DNA from: Brooklawnia cerclae
GTDB taxonomy: Bacteria > Actinomycetota > Actinomycetes > Propionibacteriales > Propionibacteriaceae
NCBI RefSeq assembly: GCF_011758645.1
Contig: NZ_JAAMOZ010000001.1
Location: 620,001 to 684,000 of the forward strand
Direction of reading: 5' to 3'
Length of the DNA stretch: 64,000 nt
Shown: positions 1-8,174 of the stretch, one piece after another
How the letters are laid out: each line of letters opens with the position of its first letter
Position numbering within the stretch: the stretch's first letter is position 1
Made by a program: the position numbers and the translations under genes
The notes under the pieces: model-generated
The model's database searches: none
Told to the model about the DNA's origin: nothing
Seen by the model: the letters and a program-made list of their open reading frames with translations, nothing else

Positions 1-256
1 CCTGCTCCAGCCGGGCCACCGATGCGCCGGCGTCGGTCCACAAAGTGAGCACCATCGTCCGGACGCCGAGCGTGCCGTACGCGGTGAGGAACTTCCGTAC
101 ATAGGTGGGGTCATCCGCCGAGGCCGTCGGGGCGAAGCACACGAGTGGACTGCGCCGTCCGGTGAGCTCGACGAGGTATCGGTCCAGGTTGGTGGGTGCG
201 CCGTCGGGCGCCATGGAGAACCCGCCACCGCCCATGGTCACGATGTGCGTCGTCAT
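1..256 (-). CDS. Peptidase E-like protein (family S51), partial
   Basis: The gene starts at ATG 256 and runs off the left edge, so only about 85 N-terminal residues are visible. They open with a beta strand and a glycine-rich turn (TMGGGGFSM), then LVCFAPTAS. This is the layout of peptidase E and related class I glutamine amidotransferase-like proteins, which use a Ser-His-Glu type catalytic set; the nucleophile lies outside the window. The family cleaves Asp-X dipeptides, but many actinobacterial members have no tested substrate. It is divergent from purK with only 34 bases between the starts. GATGAT at 263-268 (reverse strand), 6 bases before the ATG, may be a -10 box for a leaderless mRNA. 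Confidence 0.75.
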   Translation of the reverse strand, partial: MTTHIVTMGGGGFSMAPDGAPTNLDRYLVELTGRRSPLVCFAPTASADDPTYVRKFLTAYGTLGVRTMVLTLWTDAGASVARLEQ

Positions 257-278
257 GAGTTCATCATCCCACGCCGCC

Positions 279-284
279 TATGCT
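279..284 (+). promoter_or_regulatory. -10 box of leaderless purK promoter
   Basis: TATGCT is followed by exactly 6 bases and then GTG 291, which places the transcription start on the start codon. Confidence 0.6.
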
Positions 285-290
285 GGGCGG

Positions 291-1466
291 GTGAGTCGTT
301 CCACCACCATCGGCGTGATCGGTGGCGGCCAGTTGGCGCGCATGATGTACGCCCCTGCGATCGCCCTCGATGTGAACCTGCGACTGCTGGCGGAGGGGCC
401 GGACGTCGGCGCCGCACGTGTCTTCAAGGACGTCACGGTCGGCGACTACACCGATGAGGCCATCGTGCGCGAGTTCGCGGCGGGCTGTGACGTCATCACC
501 TTCGACCATGAGCATGTGCCGACGAGGATCCTGCGGGGTCTCGTGGACGAGGGCCTGCTCGTCCGCCCGGGGCCCGAGGCACTGGAACACGCCCAGGACA
601 AGCTGCTGATGCGCGAGCGTCTCACCCGCACACTCGACGCGCCCGCCCCGGCATGGCGGCGGTGCCCCGACGAGGCCGCCCTGCGTGCCTTCGGTGACGA
701 GGTGGGCTGGCCGATCATCGCGAAGGCCAGTCGCGGCGGCTACGACGGCCACGGCGTCTGGAAGCTCGACGGCCCCCAGGACGCCGCGAAACCCTTCGCC
801 GAATCGCTCGACGCGTCCGCGGGTGAGACGGTGCAGATCATCGGTGAGGAGTTCGTCGACTTCGCCCGCGAACTGTCGGTCATCGTCGTCCGCTCCCCGT
901 CGGGCCAGGCCGTCGCCTACCCGGTCAGCGAGACCGTGCAGCGCGACGGGGTGTGCCGCGAGACGATCACCCCCGCCCCCGGGCTGCCGGACGAGCAGGC
1001 CGCTGCGATCACCAAACTCGGCCTCGACATCGCCGACGACCTGCGGGTGGTCGGCGTCCTGGCCGTTGAGCTCATGCAGCGCACAGACGGCTCGGTGGTG
1101 GTCAACGAGCTGGCGATGCGTCCCCACAACACCGGCCACTGGACGATCGACGGCGCCCGGACGAGTCAGTTCGAGAACCATCTGCGCGCTGTGCTCGACC
1201 TACCGCTGGGCGACCCGCGCCTGCGCGACGACTGGTGTGTCATGGTCAACGTGCTCGGCGGCACGGTCACCGACCTCACCAGCGAATTGCTGCACTGCTT
1301 CGCACGCGACCCCCGGCTGCGCGTCGAGTTCTACGGCAAGGGCGTGCGTCCGGGACGCAAGGTCGGTCACGTGGTGACCTACGGGGAGAATCTGGACGAT
1401 GTGCTCGGGCGTGCCCGGCACGCCGCGCGCTACTTGATGGGTGAGATCAGGGAGGGACAGTCATGA
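291..1466 (+). CDS. purK: N5-carboxyaminoimidazole ribonucleotide synthase
   Basis: PurK uses ATP and bicarbonate to convert AIR to N5-CAIR in purine synthesis, in the cytoplasm. The protein (391 aa) has the ATP-grasp layout: nucleotide-binding start [13 protein letters not shown], glycine-rich loop in [14 protein letters not shown], and the C-terminal [18 protein letters not shown] motif that binds ATP and metal. The start was set at GTG 291 because the homologous region begins there and a -10 box sits 6 bases upstream. The frame stays open for 62 more codons upstream, but that stretch runs antisense through the divergent peptidase gene. The stop overlaps the purE start (ATGA), so the two are translationally coupled and act in consecutive steps. 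Confidence 0.97.
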   Translation: MSRSTTIGVIGGGQLARMMYAPAIALDVNLRLLAEGPDVGAARVFKDVTVGDYTDEAIVREFAAGCDVITFDHEHVPTRILRGLVDEGLLVRPGPEALEHAQDKLLMRERLTRTLDAPAPAWRRCPDEAALRAFGDEVGWPIIAKASRGGYDGHGVWKLDGPQDAAKPFAESLDASAGETVQIIGEEFVDFARELSVIVVRSPSGQAVAYPVSETVQRDGVCRETITPAPGLPDEQAAAITKLGLDIADDLRVVGVLAVELMQRTDGSVVVNELAMRPHNTGHWTIDGARTSQFENHLRAVLDLPLGDPRLRDDWCVMVNVLGGTVTDLTSELLHCFARDPRLRVEFYGKGVRPGRKVGHVVTYGENLDDVLGRARHAARYLMGEIREGQS

Positions 1467-1972
1467 CCAGGCCGCCACTGGTGGGGATCGTCATGGGATC
1501 GGACTCGGACTGGCCGACGATGGAGCCGGCCGGGACGGCCCTGCTGGAGTTCGGCATCGGGTACGAGGCCGACGTGGTGTCGGCGCACCGGATGCCCGAG
1601 GAGATGGTCACCTACGGCCGGCAGGCCCACCACCGTGGTCTGCGTGTGATCATCGCGGGCGCCGGGGGAGCCGCCCATCTGCCCGGCATGCTGGCCGCGC
1701 TCACCCCACTGCCGGTCATCGGCGTGCCCGTGCCGCTCAAGCACCTGGACGGCATGGACTCGCTGTTGTCCATCGTCCAGATGCCCGGCGGGGTGCCGGT
1801 GGCGACGGTGGGCGTCGGCAACGCGCGCAACGCCGGTCTGCTGGCGGTTCGCATCCTGGCCAGCGGCGATCAGCGGCTGACCGAGCGCATGATCGCATTC
1901 CAGTCCGAACTGCGTGACCAGGCTCTGGCGAAGGGCGAGCGGGTCCGCCAGAACTCGCCGGGGCACGTGTAG
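1463..1972 (+). CDS. purE: N5-carboxyaminoimidazole ribonucleotide mutase
   Basis: Class I PurE (169 aa) moves the carboxylate of N5-CAIR to carbon 4 to give CAIR, the step after PurK. The N-terminal [13 protein letters not shown] motif and SAHRMPEEM carry the conserved substrate-binding Ser, Asp and His residues of the family, and [13 protein letters not shown] is the second signature. Length is normal. It overlaps purK by four bases and probably shares its leaderless transcript. Confidence 0.97.
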   Translation: MTRPPLVGIVMGSDSDWPTMEPAGTALLEFGIGYEADVVSAHRMPEEMVTYGRQAHHRGLRVIIAGAGGAAHLPGMLAALTPLPVIGVPVPLKHLDGMDSLLSIVQMPGGVPVATVGVGNARNAGLLAVRILASGDQRLTERMIAFQSELRDQALAKGERVRQNSPGHV

Positions 1973-2162
1973 CCGCATACGTCCGCGCCGCGGCCGGTTC
2001 AGGCGGGCCGCGTGAAGCCCACCCGGCAGCTTGGCCGGCGATGCCGTCAGGTCTCAGGGAACGCTCGGGGTCGTCCGGGGGCATGCCCGGTTCGTCCGGC
2101 CGATTCCTTGGGATGCCCGGCCGGGCGGGGTTGGCTTGCCTTCTCGGACGAGGGAGGAAGCC

Positions 2163-2327
2163 GTGAAGGAGATCATCAAGTACGTGCTCGGCATCGCGAT
2201 CGTGATCCTGGTCTTCCGGGTCGGTGCGGCGATCCTGGGCGGGCTGTCGGGGAATCTGCTCGGCATCGTGGCCGTCGCGGTACTCGCCTGGCTCGTCATC
2301 CGCTCGGCACGAGTCCGGCACCGGTGA
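2163..2327 (+). CDS. Small two-helix membrane protein
   Basis: A 54-residue hypothetical protein. Two hydrophobic segments (YVLGIAIVILVFRVGAAIL and LLGIVAVAVLAWLVI) are joined by a short loop, and the tail is basic (RSARVRHR), so a two-helix hairpin in the membrane is likely. The GTG start at 2163 is chosen because AGGGAGG lies 5 bases upstream and the sequence before it lacks character. The frame is open further upstream from 2031. No family was recognised. It is separated from purE by 190 bases and meets the MFS gene tail to tail, so it is probably its own unit. Confidence 0.6.
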   Translation: MKEIIKYVLGIAIVILVFRVGAAILGGLSGNLLGIVAVAVLAWLVIRSARVRHR

Positions 2328-2360
2328 CACACAGGCCGGGCGCCGTGTCGGTCACCCGGC
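2321..2360. terminator. Possible bidirectional terminator stem
   Basis: GGTGACAC near 2325 and GTGTCGGTCACC near 2345 can pair imperfectly between the convergent small membrane protein and MFS genes. There is no T-run, so this is weak. Confidence 0.3.
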
Positions 2361-3584
2361 GTGACGTCCCGCGGGGAGGGCGACGACAGCCTGGACGCAG
2401 GCGAGGGCTCCCACGACGATGAGTACCGCGTCCCACCCGTCCGATTGCCCCAGCCAGCCCGCGACGGTCGGGCCGGCAGCCGCCATGAGATAGCCCAGGG
2501 ACTGGGCCATCCCCGCGAGGCGGGCCGTCTGCCGAGGCCCCTGCGAGCGCAGTCCGGGCAGTGCGAGCGCCACGACGATGGCCGATCCCTGGCTCAATCC
2601 CGTGATCACGATCCACAAGCCGAGCAACTGCGGCCGGGCGAGCAGACCGGCGACGCCGATGACCATGGCGATGCCGGTCACCGCGGCCGGCACACGATGG
2701 TCGGTGGTCTGCTGCATCCAGCGCGACACCACCAGCCCGGCGAGCACACCGACCGCCTGGAAGACGAGTAGATGTGCTCCCGCTCCGGCGTCGGAGACCC
2801 CGAGGTTGCGCTCGATGGTCGGCAGCCATGCGAGGAGCATGTAGAAGGTCGTCGACTGGAGCCCCATGAAAACCGCGACCGCCCAGGCGTCGGGGGAGCG
2901 CAGCAGATGTGCCCAGGCGGCTCGTCCGCCGCGTGAGCCGTCGTCCCGAGTCACGGTGAGAGGGGTTTCACCGAGGCGGCGCGACCGGCCGATCCAGACG
3001 GCGAGTGCCACGACCACCAGCGGAAGCGCAGCGGCGAGAGCGGGACGCCATCGCTGTCCGAGCGCGTCGCTCAGTGGGACGGCGATCCCGGAGGCCACCC
3101 CCGCCAGCCCCGTCATGACGGCGGAGTACACACCGGTCAGCCACGACATGGACGCCGAGTAGTCGCGCTTGATGAGGGCTGGGACGAGCACGTTGCCGAA
3201 CGCGATGGACGCCCCGATGAGCACCGTGCCGGTGTACAGGGACCCGACTCCCGGGGCCGAGCGGAGCAGGATGCCGACGGCCAGCGTCGAGAGGAAGACC
3301 GTGAACGTGCGCCCCATTCCCCAACGCCCGGACACCCAGCCGGCCAACGGCGACACGGTGGCGAACGCGAGGAGCGGCAGCGTCGTCAACAGACCCAGCG
3401 CCGGTGCGCTCAACCCGAGCTGCGCGCCGATCCGCGGTACGAGCGGGCTCACCCCCGACAGCGGGGTGCGCAGGCAGGCTGCCACCAGGAGCACGGGGAC
3501 GAGGCCGCCGGTGACGGCCCCGCCCTGTCCTGGGGCGGAGCCGTCACCCGTGGTGCGGCTCTCGCCGGTGGTGTCTGCGGGCAT
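2352..3584 (-). CDS. MFS transporter, CynX/NimT type
   Basis: A 410-residue major facilitator with about 12 hydrophobic segments. After a polar 27-residue N-terminus the first membrane segment reads LVPVLLVAACLRTPLSGVSPLVP. The arginine-rich start and the RTPLSGVSPLVP stretch are typical of the CynX/NimT branch, whose members were linked to cyanate uptake and 2-nitroimidazole export. The substrate here cannot be read from sequence. The gene stands alone on the minus strand, with rpmJ upstream on the same strand and a small membrane protein converging on it. Confidence 0.85.
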   Translation of the reverse strand: MPADTTGESRTTGDGSAPGQGGAVTGGLVPVLLVAACLRTPLSGVSPLVPRIGAQLGLSAPALGLLTTLPLLAFATVSPLAGWVSGRWGMGRTFTVFLSTLAVGILLRSAPGVGSLYTGTVLIGASIAFGNVLVPALIKRDYSASMSWLTGVYSAVMTGLAGVASGIAVPLSDALGQRWRPALAAALPLVVVALAVWIGRSRRLGETPLTVTRDDGSRGGRAAWAHLLRSPDAWAVAVFMGLQSTTFYMLLAWLPTIERNLGVSDAGAGAHLLVFQAVGVLAGLVVSRWMQQTTDHRVPAAVTGIAMVIGVAGLLARPQLLGLWIVITGLSQGSAIVVALALPGLRSQGPRQTARLAGMAQSLGYLMAAAGPTVAGWLGQSDGWDAVLIVVGALACVQAVVALPAGRHAG

Positions 3585-3652
3585 GCGCGGGCGCTCCTTT
3601 CGCGCGGGGAGACCTCAGGAGGCTAGCACCCCCGCTGGGAGCGGTGCCGCGG

Positions 3653-3775
3653 TCAGCCCTGCCGGGCCTTGAAACGCGGGTTGAGCTTGTTGATCACGTA
3701 AACCCGCCCGCGTCGCCGCACCACCTTGGAGCCGGGCTGCTGCTTGAGCGATCTCAACGACGAACGGACCTTCAT
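3653..3775 (-). CDS. rpmJ: Ribosomal protein L36, zinc-free paralogue
   Basis: A 40-residue protein of the large ribosomal subunit, too short for most ORF callers. It starts [19 protein letters not shown] and ends [12 protein letters not shown]. Normal L36 carries a zinc ribbon of three Cys and one His; here there is no cysteine, so this is the C-minus (YkgO-type) form. In many bacteria such paralogues are made under zinc starvation and replace the zinc-binding form, releasing zinc. GGAGG lies 5 bases before the ATG, inside the arm of a palindromic operator-like sequence (3781-3809). A zinc-binding L36 should exist elsewhere in the genome. Confidence 0.93.
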   Translation of the reverse strand: MKVRSSLRSLKQQPGSKVVRRRGRVYVINKLNPRFKARQG

Positions 3776-3780
3776 CACGC

Positions 3781-3809
3781 CTCCAATTGATAATAGTTAT
3801 CGATTGGAG
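3781..3809. promoter_or_regulatory. Zur-like operator of rpmJ
   Basis: A 29-base palindrome centred on 3795 with 12 of 14 arm positions matching. Its core TGATAATAGTTATCG fits the Fur/Zur 7-1-7 pattern (TGATAATNATTATCA) at 13 of 15 positions. It sits between a TATACT -10 box (3813 to 3808, minus strand) and the ribosome-binding site, so a bound repressor would cover the transcription start. The identity as Zur is inferred from the gene it controls. Confidence 0.72.
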
Positions 3810-3813
3810 TATA
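3808..3813 (-). promoter_or_regulatory. -10 box of rpmJ promoter
   Basis: TATACT on the minus strand, a near-perfect -10 box partly overlapping the Zur-like palindrome, about 33 bases before the rpmJ ATG. Confidence 0.6.
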
Positions 3814-3817
3814 GGCC

Positions 3818-5026
3818 TCAATCCGTCAGGGCCAAGGCCTGCTTGTAGGTCAAGCGGCCCTGGGTCTGCAGGAGCGCCCGCCGGTAGATGCGCTCGCCCA
3901 GCAGGACGGTGAGCACCGAGAAGGCGACGTTGATCAGCAGCGCGACGACGGGCTCCCACCAGGCCACCGTGCCCTGGACGAGACGCACCGGCATGAGGAC
4001 GCTGGAGGCGATCGGGACGAAGCTCAGCACCACCTGTGCCGTGCCGCTCGCCAGGAAGCCCGCCATGTACACGACCATGAGCACCCAGATCAGGGGCTGG
4101 CTGGTCTGCTGGAGGTCTTCCGAGCGCGTGCCCATCGCACCGGCCGCGGCCCATACGCAGGCCAGCGCCAGGAAGCCGGCGAGGAAGAACAGCAGGAACC
4201 ACCCGATCGCGCTGGAGAAGCTCGGCAGCATGTCCTTGAACGGGGTGAACCCGATGCCGATGAGTGCCGTGCCCAGCATGAGCACCATCTGCCCGAACGA
4301 CAGCAGCGTGTTTCCGATCACCTTGCCGGCCAGCAACTGGCGCACGGGTATCACCGACACGAGGATCTCGACGATGCGGGACTGCTTCTCCTCGATCACC
4401 GATTGGGCGATCTGCATGCCGTAGGTCATGGACGACATCAGGAACAGCACGGCGAAGGCGAGTCCGGCGATGTAGCCGATCACCCCCTGGGCCGCGTCCC
4501 CACCCAGGGTCTCGGAGTCGAAACCCATCGCCTGAGCCACATCGCCGGGCGAGGCGCCCGCCTCCTGCGCGAGCGCGGCGATCGTCTGGCTCGAGAGCAC
4601 CTGGCTGAAGTACTGCTCGAAGGTGGCGTCCGGGCTGGAGTCGTAGGTGAGTTGCCAGCGGCCGTCCACCTGATCGACGAACACATCGGCGTCGCCGTCG
4701 CGGACCAGGCTCTCGGCGGCATCGGCGGTGTCGACCGTCGTCAGGTCGACGCTGTAGCGGTCGTCGGCGGCGTGGGCGGCGTCCCCCACGGCCGCGGCCA
4801 TGGCGGCCGACTCGGGGGAGGTGACCACGACGTTCATCGTCTCGGGACGCGAGCTGAAGAAGACGCTGGCCGCCACGGCGAGGACGATCATCGCGAGGGT
4901 GGCGAACGTGCCGATGACGAATGCGCGATCGGTCAGCTTGACCATGACCTCGCGGATGGTCACCGTGAGCCACGGGGGCTGACGTTCCTGGTCGGGGGCC
5001 GTCCTCGTGGGTGCGTTGCTGGTCAT
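3818..5026 (-). CDS. ABC-2 type transporter permease (NatB-like)
   Basis: A 402-residue membrane component of an exporter. One hydrophobic segment near residues 36-57 is followed by a large extracytoplasmic region of about 120 residues, then a block of five to six membrane segments from about residue 180. This is the NatB/ABC-2 layout. The motif IEEKQSRIVEILVSVIPVRQLLAGKVIGN is characteristic of that family. The start at ATG 5026 overlaps the end of the ATPase gene, so the two form one complex. Family members export sodium, drugs or lipids; the substrate here is unknown. Confidence 0.9.
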   Translation of the reverse strand: MTSNAPTRTAPDQERQPPWLTVTIREVMVKLTDRAFVIGTFATLAMIVLAVAASVFFSSRPETMNVVVTSPESAAMAAAVGDAAHAADDRYSVDLTTVDTADAAESLVRDGDADVFVDQVDGRWQLTYDSSPDATFEQYFSQVLSSQTIAALAQEAGASPGDVAQAMGFDSETLGGDAAQGVIGYIAGLAFAVLFLMSSMTYGMQIAQSVIEEKQSRIVEILVSVIPVRQLLAGKVIGNTLLSFGQMVLMLGTALIGIGFTPFKDMLPSFSSAIGWFLLFFLAGFLALACVWAAAGAMGTRSEDLQQTSQPLIWVLMVVYMAGFLASGTAQVVLSFVPIASSVLMPVRLVQGTVAWWEPVVALLINVAFSVLTVLLGERIYRRALLQTQGRLTYKQALALTD

Positions 5027-5904
5027 GCTGTCACCTCTCGATAGATCTCAGACAGGGTCGGGCGGACGATGGCGAACTCGTGCACGCTCCCACGGCGCAA
5101 TGCCTCGGTGAGCAGGGCCTGCTCCGCGCCGGGACCCTGCAACTCGACCAGGGCCGTGGAGCCGTCGACGTCGTCCACGCGGACGTCGGGGAAATCGCGC
5201 ACCCACCCGGCGTCGCCGTCCACGACGAGGCGATGGCGCAGGCGTCCTCGCGATTCGAGCTCGTCCTTGGTGCCGTCCGCCACCATCCGGCCCTCGGACA
5301 GGATCACCAGCCCGTCGCACAGCCGGTCGATCAGGTCGAGCTGGTGGCTGCTGAACAGCACGGGCACACCGCGGGCGGCCCGTTCGGCGAGCAGCCCGGC
5401 CATCTGGTCGACGGCCTTCGGGTCCAGGCCGCTGAAGGGCTCGTCCAGGATCAGTGCGATCGGGTTCGCCATCACCGCGGCAGCGATCTGGACGCGCTGC
5501 TGGTTGCCCAGGCTGAGCTTCTCCAGCTTGTCCTTCAGGCGATCGCCGAGCCCGAACCGCTCCATGAGCGAGGTGGCCTCGGCACGTGCGGCGGCGGCCG
5601 TCATGCCCTTCAGCCGTGCGATGTAGATCAGCTGGTCGACGATGGCCTGCTTGGGATACAGGCCCCGCTCCTCCGGCATGTAGCCGAAGTGTGCGCGGTC
5701 CTCGCGGGTGATCGGGCGGCCGTTCCAGGTGACGGTGCCCCCGTCGGGTGCCAACAGCCCCATGATCATGCGCATGGTCGTGGTCTTGCCGGCGCCATTG
5801 CCGCCGACGAAACCGATCATCTGGCCGGTGGGCACGTCGAACGACACGTCGTCGACGGCTTTCAGTTGCCCGAACGTTCGGGTGAGGTGGGATACCTCGA
5901 GCAT
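5023..5904 (-). CDS. ABC transporter ATP-binding protein
   Basis: ATPase partner of the downstream ABC-2 permease (293 aa). Walker A GGNGAGKTT, signature LSLGNQQRVQIAA and Walker B ALILDEPFSGLDP are all intact. Start ATG 5904 is preceded by AAGGAGG at 6 bases and matches where the family begins (MLEVSHLTRTFG). The frame is open upstream to 6162, but that extension only translates a 21-base tandem repeat and is rejected. The pair lies downstream of a LuxR-type two-component system on the same strand, a common arrangement for envelope-stress-induced exporters. Confidence 0.93.
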   Translation of the reverse strand: MLEVSHLTRTFGQLKAVDDVSFDVPTGQMIGFVGGNGAGKTTTMRMIMGLLAPDGGTVTWNGRPITREDRAHFGYMPEERGLYPKQAIVDQLIYIARLKGMTAAAARAEATSLMERFGLGDRLKDKLEKLSLGNQQRVQIAAAVMANPIALILDEPFSGLDPKAVDQMAGLLAERAARGVPVLFSSHQLDLIDRLCDGLVILSEGRMVADGTKDELESRGRLRHRLVVDGDAGWVRDFPDVRVDDVDGSTALVELQGPGAEQALLTEALRRGSVHEFAIVRPTLSEIYREVTA

Positions 5905-6021
5905 CGATCGCCTCCTTGGTGGGATGCTCCCAGCCTGCCGGGCGCGCGCCGCGGGCGCATCGGCCACGCGACGGAGATCGGGAGTCCGTCGTTCGGGTGA
6001 GGCGGGGACGGGCCCTGCGAG

Positions 6022-6105
6022 CATCCGGTCCCTGAGCCTGCCCATCCGGTCCCCGAGCTTGTCCATCCGGTCCCTGAGCCTGTCCATCCGGTCTCTGAGC
6101 CTGTC
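6022..6105. repeat. Four tandem 21-bp repeats
   Basis: Four adjacent 21-base units, each starting CATCCGGTC and ending GAGC(C/T)TG(C/T)C, with 1-3 changes between units. The last runs into CTGAGCCTGTCGAAGGG, which resembles a short repeat common between genes of many high-GC bacteria (from memory, not checked). The array lies in the 227-base gap between the response regulator and the ABC ATPase. It is a multiple of three, so the spurious upstream extension of the ATPase frame shows a heptad (LRDRMDR). Confidence 0.85.
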
Positions 6106-6131
6106 GAAGGGCGACGGGCACCCGGCGTCGG

Positions 6132-6806
6132 TCAGCGGAGCAGGCCGCTGCGATAGGCCCACGCGACCGCCTGGACGCGGTCGCGCAGCCCGAGCTTGGT
6201 CAGGATGTTCGAGACGTGTGTCTTCACCGTGGCCTCGCCCACCACCAGTTCGGCAGCGATCTCCGCGTTCGACAGCCCGTACGCCATCTGGACGAGCACC
6301 TCGGTCTCACGCTCGGTGAGCTCGGCGCCGGCCGGGCCGGTGGGACGGCCCCGTGCGGAGGACGCCGGAACCGAGCCGGCGGGACGAGCCATCTGCGCGA
6401 TCACGCGCGTGGTCACCTCGGGCGACAGGAGAGCGTGGCCGCGGGCCACCGCGTGAACCGCCTCGACGAGCATCTCCGGCCCCGCGTTCTTGAGCAGGAA
6501 GCCCGAGGCTCCGGCGTCGAGCGCGTCGAACAGGTAGTCGTCCCGGTCGAAGGTGGTGAGGATGACCACACGGGTGGTCCGCGCCACCTGCCTGGTCGCC
6601 TCGATGCCGTCCATCCCCGGCATCTGCACGTCCATGAGCACGACGTCGGGCGCCAGCCGCGCGACCTGCTCGACGGCGTCCACGCCGTTACCCGCCTCGC
6701 CGACGACCTCCACGTCGTCGGACACCGACAGGATCATGCGGAACCCGGTGCGGACGAGTTGCTGGTCGTCCACCAACAGAACACGGATGGGTGCGGGTGC
6801 GGTCAC
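6132..6806 (-). CDS. LuxR-family response regulator
   Basis: NarL/LuxR-type regulator. The receiver domain has the acidic pocket in VLLVDDQQ, phospho-acceptor Asp in VVLMDVQMPGMDG, and conserved Thr/Ser and Lys near ILTTFDRD and GFLLKNAG. The C-terminal helix-turn-helix reads LTERETEVLVQMAYGLSNAEIA. GTG 6806 is preferred as start because the family begins just before IRVLLVDD. TTG 6818, with GGAGG 9 bases upstream and overlapping the kinase gene, is the alternative. It is the partner of the upstream kinase and may control the ABC exporter downstream. Confidence 0.93.
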   Translation of the reverse strand: MTAPAPIRVLLVDDQQLVRTGFRMILSVSDDVEVVGEAGNGVDAVEQVARLAPDVVLMDVQMPGMDGIEATRQVARTTRVVILTTFDRDDYLFDALDAGASGFLLKNAGPEMLVEAVHAVARGHALLSPEVTTRVIAQMARPAGSVPASSARGRPTGPAGAELTERETEVLVQMAYGLSNAEIAAELVVGEATVKTHVSNILTKLGLRDRVQAVAWAYRSGLLR

Positions 6807-6810
6807 ATCG

Positions 6811-8169
6811 TCAGGCAAGGGGGCAGTCCTCCGGCTCGTGCGCGAGCGGCAGGCGCACACGCACACGATAGCCGCCGGTCACCCTCGGCCCGATCTCGGC
6901 GGTTCCGCCGTGCGAGGCGACCCGCTCCCGGATGCCCATCTGGCCGAGCCCGGTGCCGCCGGTGCCCGGCAGGGAACGCCCGTCGTCGAGCACCTCGGCC
7001 TCCACCCAGCCCCCCGGGCGTCTCGTCCCGTGGGCGCGGATGACGACGCGGGCCTGCTGGGCCGTGGAATGCCGCTGCACGTTGGTGAGCGCCTCCTGGA
7101 CGATGCGGTAGAGCGAGAGCTGCAACGGCAGTGGGACGTGGGTGAGGGCCTCGGGCTCGTCGATCGCCTCGGTGTAGGCGATCCGTAGCCCGGAAGCCTC
7201 CGTGATCTGCGCGAACAGGGCAGGCAGTTCGGCCAGTGAGGGCTCCGGCGCACGGGAGGCCGGCTCGGCGTCCTCCGTGGCCCCGCGGAGGGCCCCGAGC
7301 AGGCCCCGCATCTCACGCACGGCGGTGCGCGAGGAGTCCTCGATGGTCGACAGCGCTTCCCGTGCCTGGTCGGGATGCTTGTCGAGCAGGGTCCGCGCCG
7401 CGCCGGCCTGGATACCCATCACCGACACGTGATGCGCGACGACGTCGTGGAGTTCCCGTGCGATGCGCAGCCTCTCGGCCGTCACCGCCCTGCGCTGCAA
7501 CTGGGCCGACTGCTCGGCGATGGTGGACGCCTGCTCGGCGAGGACGGCCTGGCTGCGGGCCTGCCACCAGGCGTTGCGCCCGAGCCAGATGGCGCCCACG
7601 ACGTAGAGGGTGTTGACGAGGAACGTGTCGAGCACCATCGACACGACCGGCGGCAGGATGCCAGGGCGCAGGTCCTCGTCCCCGGTCGCGACCGCTTCAC
7701 GCAACGAGTCGAGGGAACTGCCGACCGCGACGTCCCAGGCGACCCAGCCGAACATGGCGATCGTGATGGCGCCGAGGACGACGGCGCCGGCCCGCCGGTC
7801 GCGCGCCCAGGCGGCGGCCGAGTAGATCGCGAAGAAGCAGATGCCCTGGTAGAGCAGGGTGTATCCCACCTCGGGGATGAACGTGCAGGTCACGAAGAAA
7901 TGTGCGAAGGCGAGCGCGGCCACGGGGGTGGGCCAGACGCGTCGTGCCAGCAGCAGGAACGCGCCGGTGACGATGGCGAGGTATTCGACCCAGATCGGCC
8001 GGTCGGGCAGGAAGGCGCCGGTCACGGGCCGTTCCAGCTCCCGGTTGACGGCGATGATCAGGGCGAACGCCACCACGAGCACGACGTCGGCGCGCGTGAT
8101 CCGCTGCGGAGGGCGGACGAAGTCGTCGTCCGTGCCGAACCAGGTGGCGATCCGCTGCCCCAGGCGCAT
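6811..8169 (-). CDS. Sensor histidine kinase (HisKA_3)
   Basis: A 452-residue membrane kinase. Several hydrophobic segments lie between about residues 28 and 200 without a large outside domain, so it may sense the membrane itself. A short coiled region follows, then the dimerisation domain with phospho-acceptor His in ARELHDVVAHHVSVMG and an HATPase domain ending in GTGLGQMGIRERVASHGG. It starts 5 bases after the LCP gene and ends just before its response regulator. The membrane-only sensor next to an LCP gene and an ABC exporter suggests envelope stress, as inference. Confidence 0.93.
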   Translation of the reverse strand: MRLGQRIATWFGTDDDFVRPPQRITRADVVLVVAFALIIAVNRELERPVTGAFLPDRPIWVEYLAIVTGAFLLLARRVWPTPVAALAFAHFFVTCTFIPEVGYTLLYQGICFFAIYSAAAWARDRRAGAVVLGAITIAMFGWVAWDVAVGSSLDSLREAVATGDEDLRPGILPPVVSMVLDTFLVNTLYVVGAIWLGRNAWWQARSQAVLAEQASTIAEQSAQLQRRAVTAERLRIARELHDVVAHHVSVMGIQAGAARTLLDKHPDQAREALSTIEDSSRTAVREMRGLLGALRGATEDAEPASRAPEPSLAELPALFAQITEASGLRIAYTEAIDEPEALTHVPLPLQLSLYRIVQEALTNVQRHSTAQQARVVIRAHGTRRPGGWVEAEVLDDGRSLPGTGGTGLGQMGIRERVASHGGTAEIGPRVTGGYRVRVRLPLAHEPEDCPLA

Positions 8170-8174
8170 GACGA

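Noticed and set aside
105-290. A 62-codon N-terminal extension of purK
   Set aside because: It runs antisense through the peptidase E gene and lacks family similarity; GTG 291 has a leaderless-type -10 box.
6022-6105. CRISPR-like array
   Set aside because: The units abut each other with no spacers and no cas genes are present.
5905-6162. An N-terminal heptad (coiled-coil-like) extension of the ABC ATPase
   Set aside because: It only translates the 21-bp tandem repeat; ATG 5904 has a strong ribosome site and fits the family.
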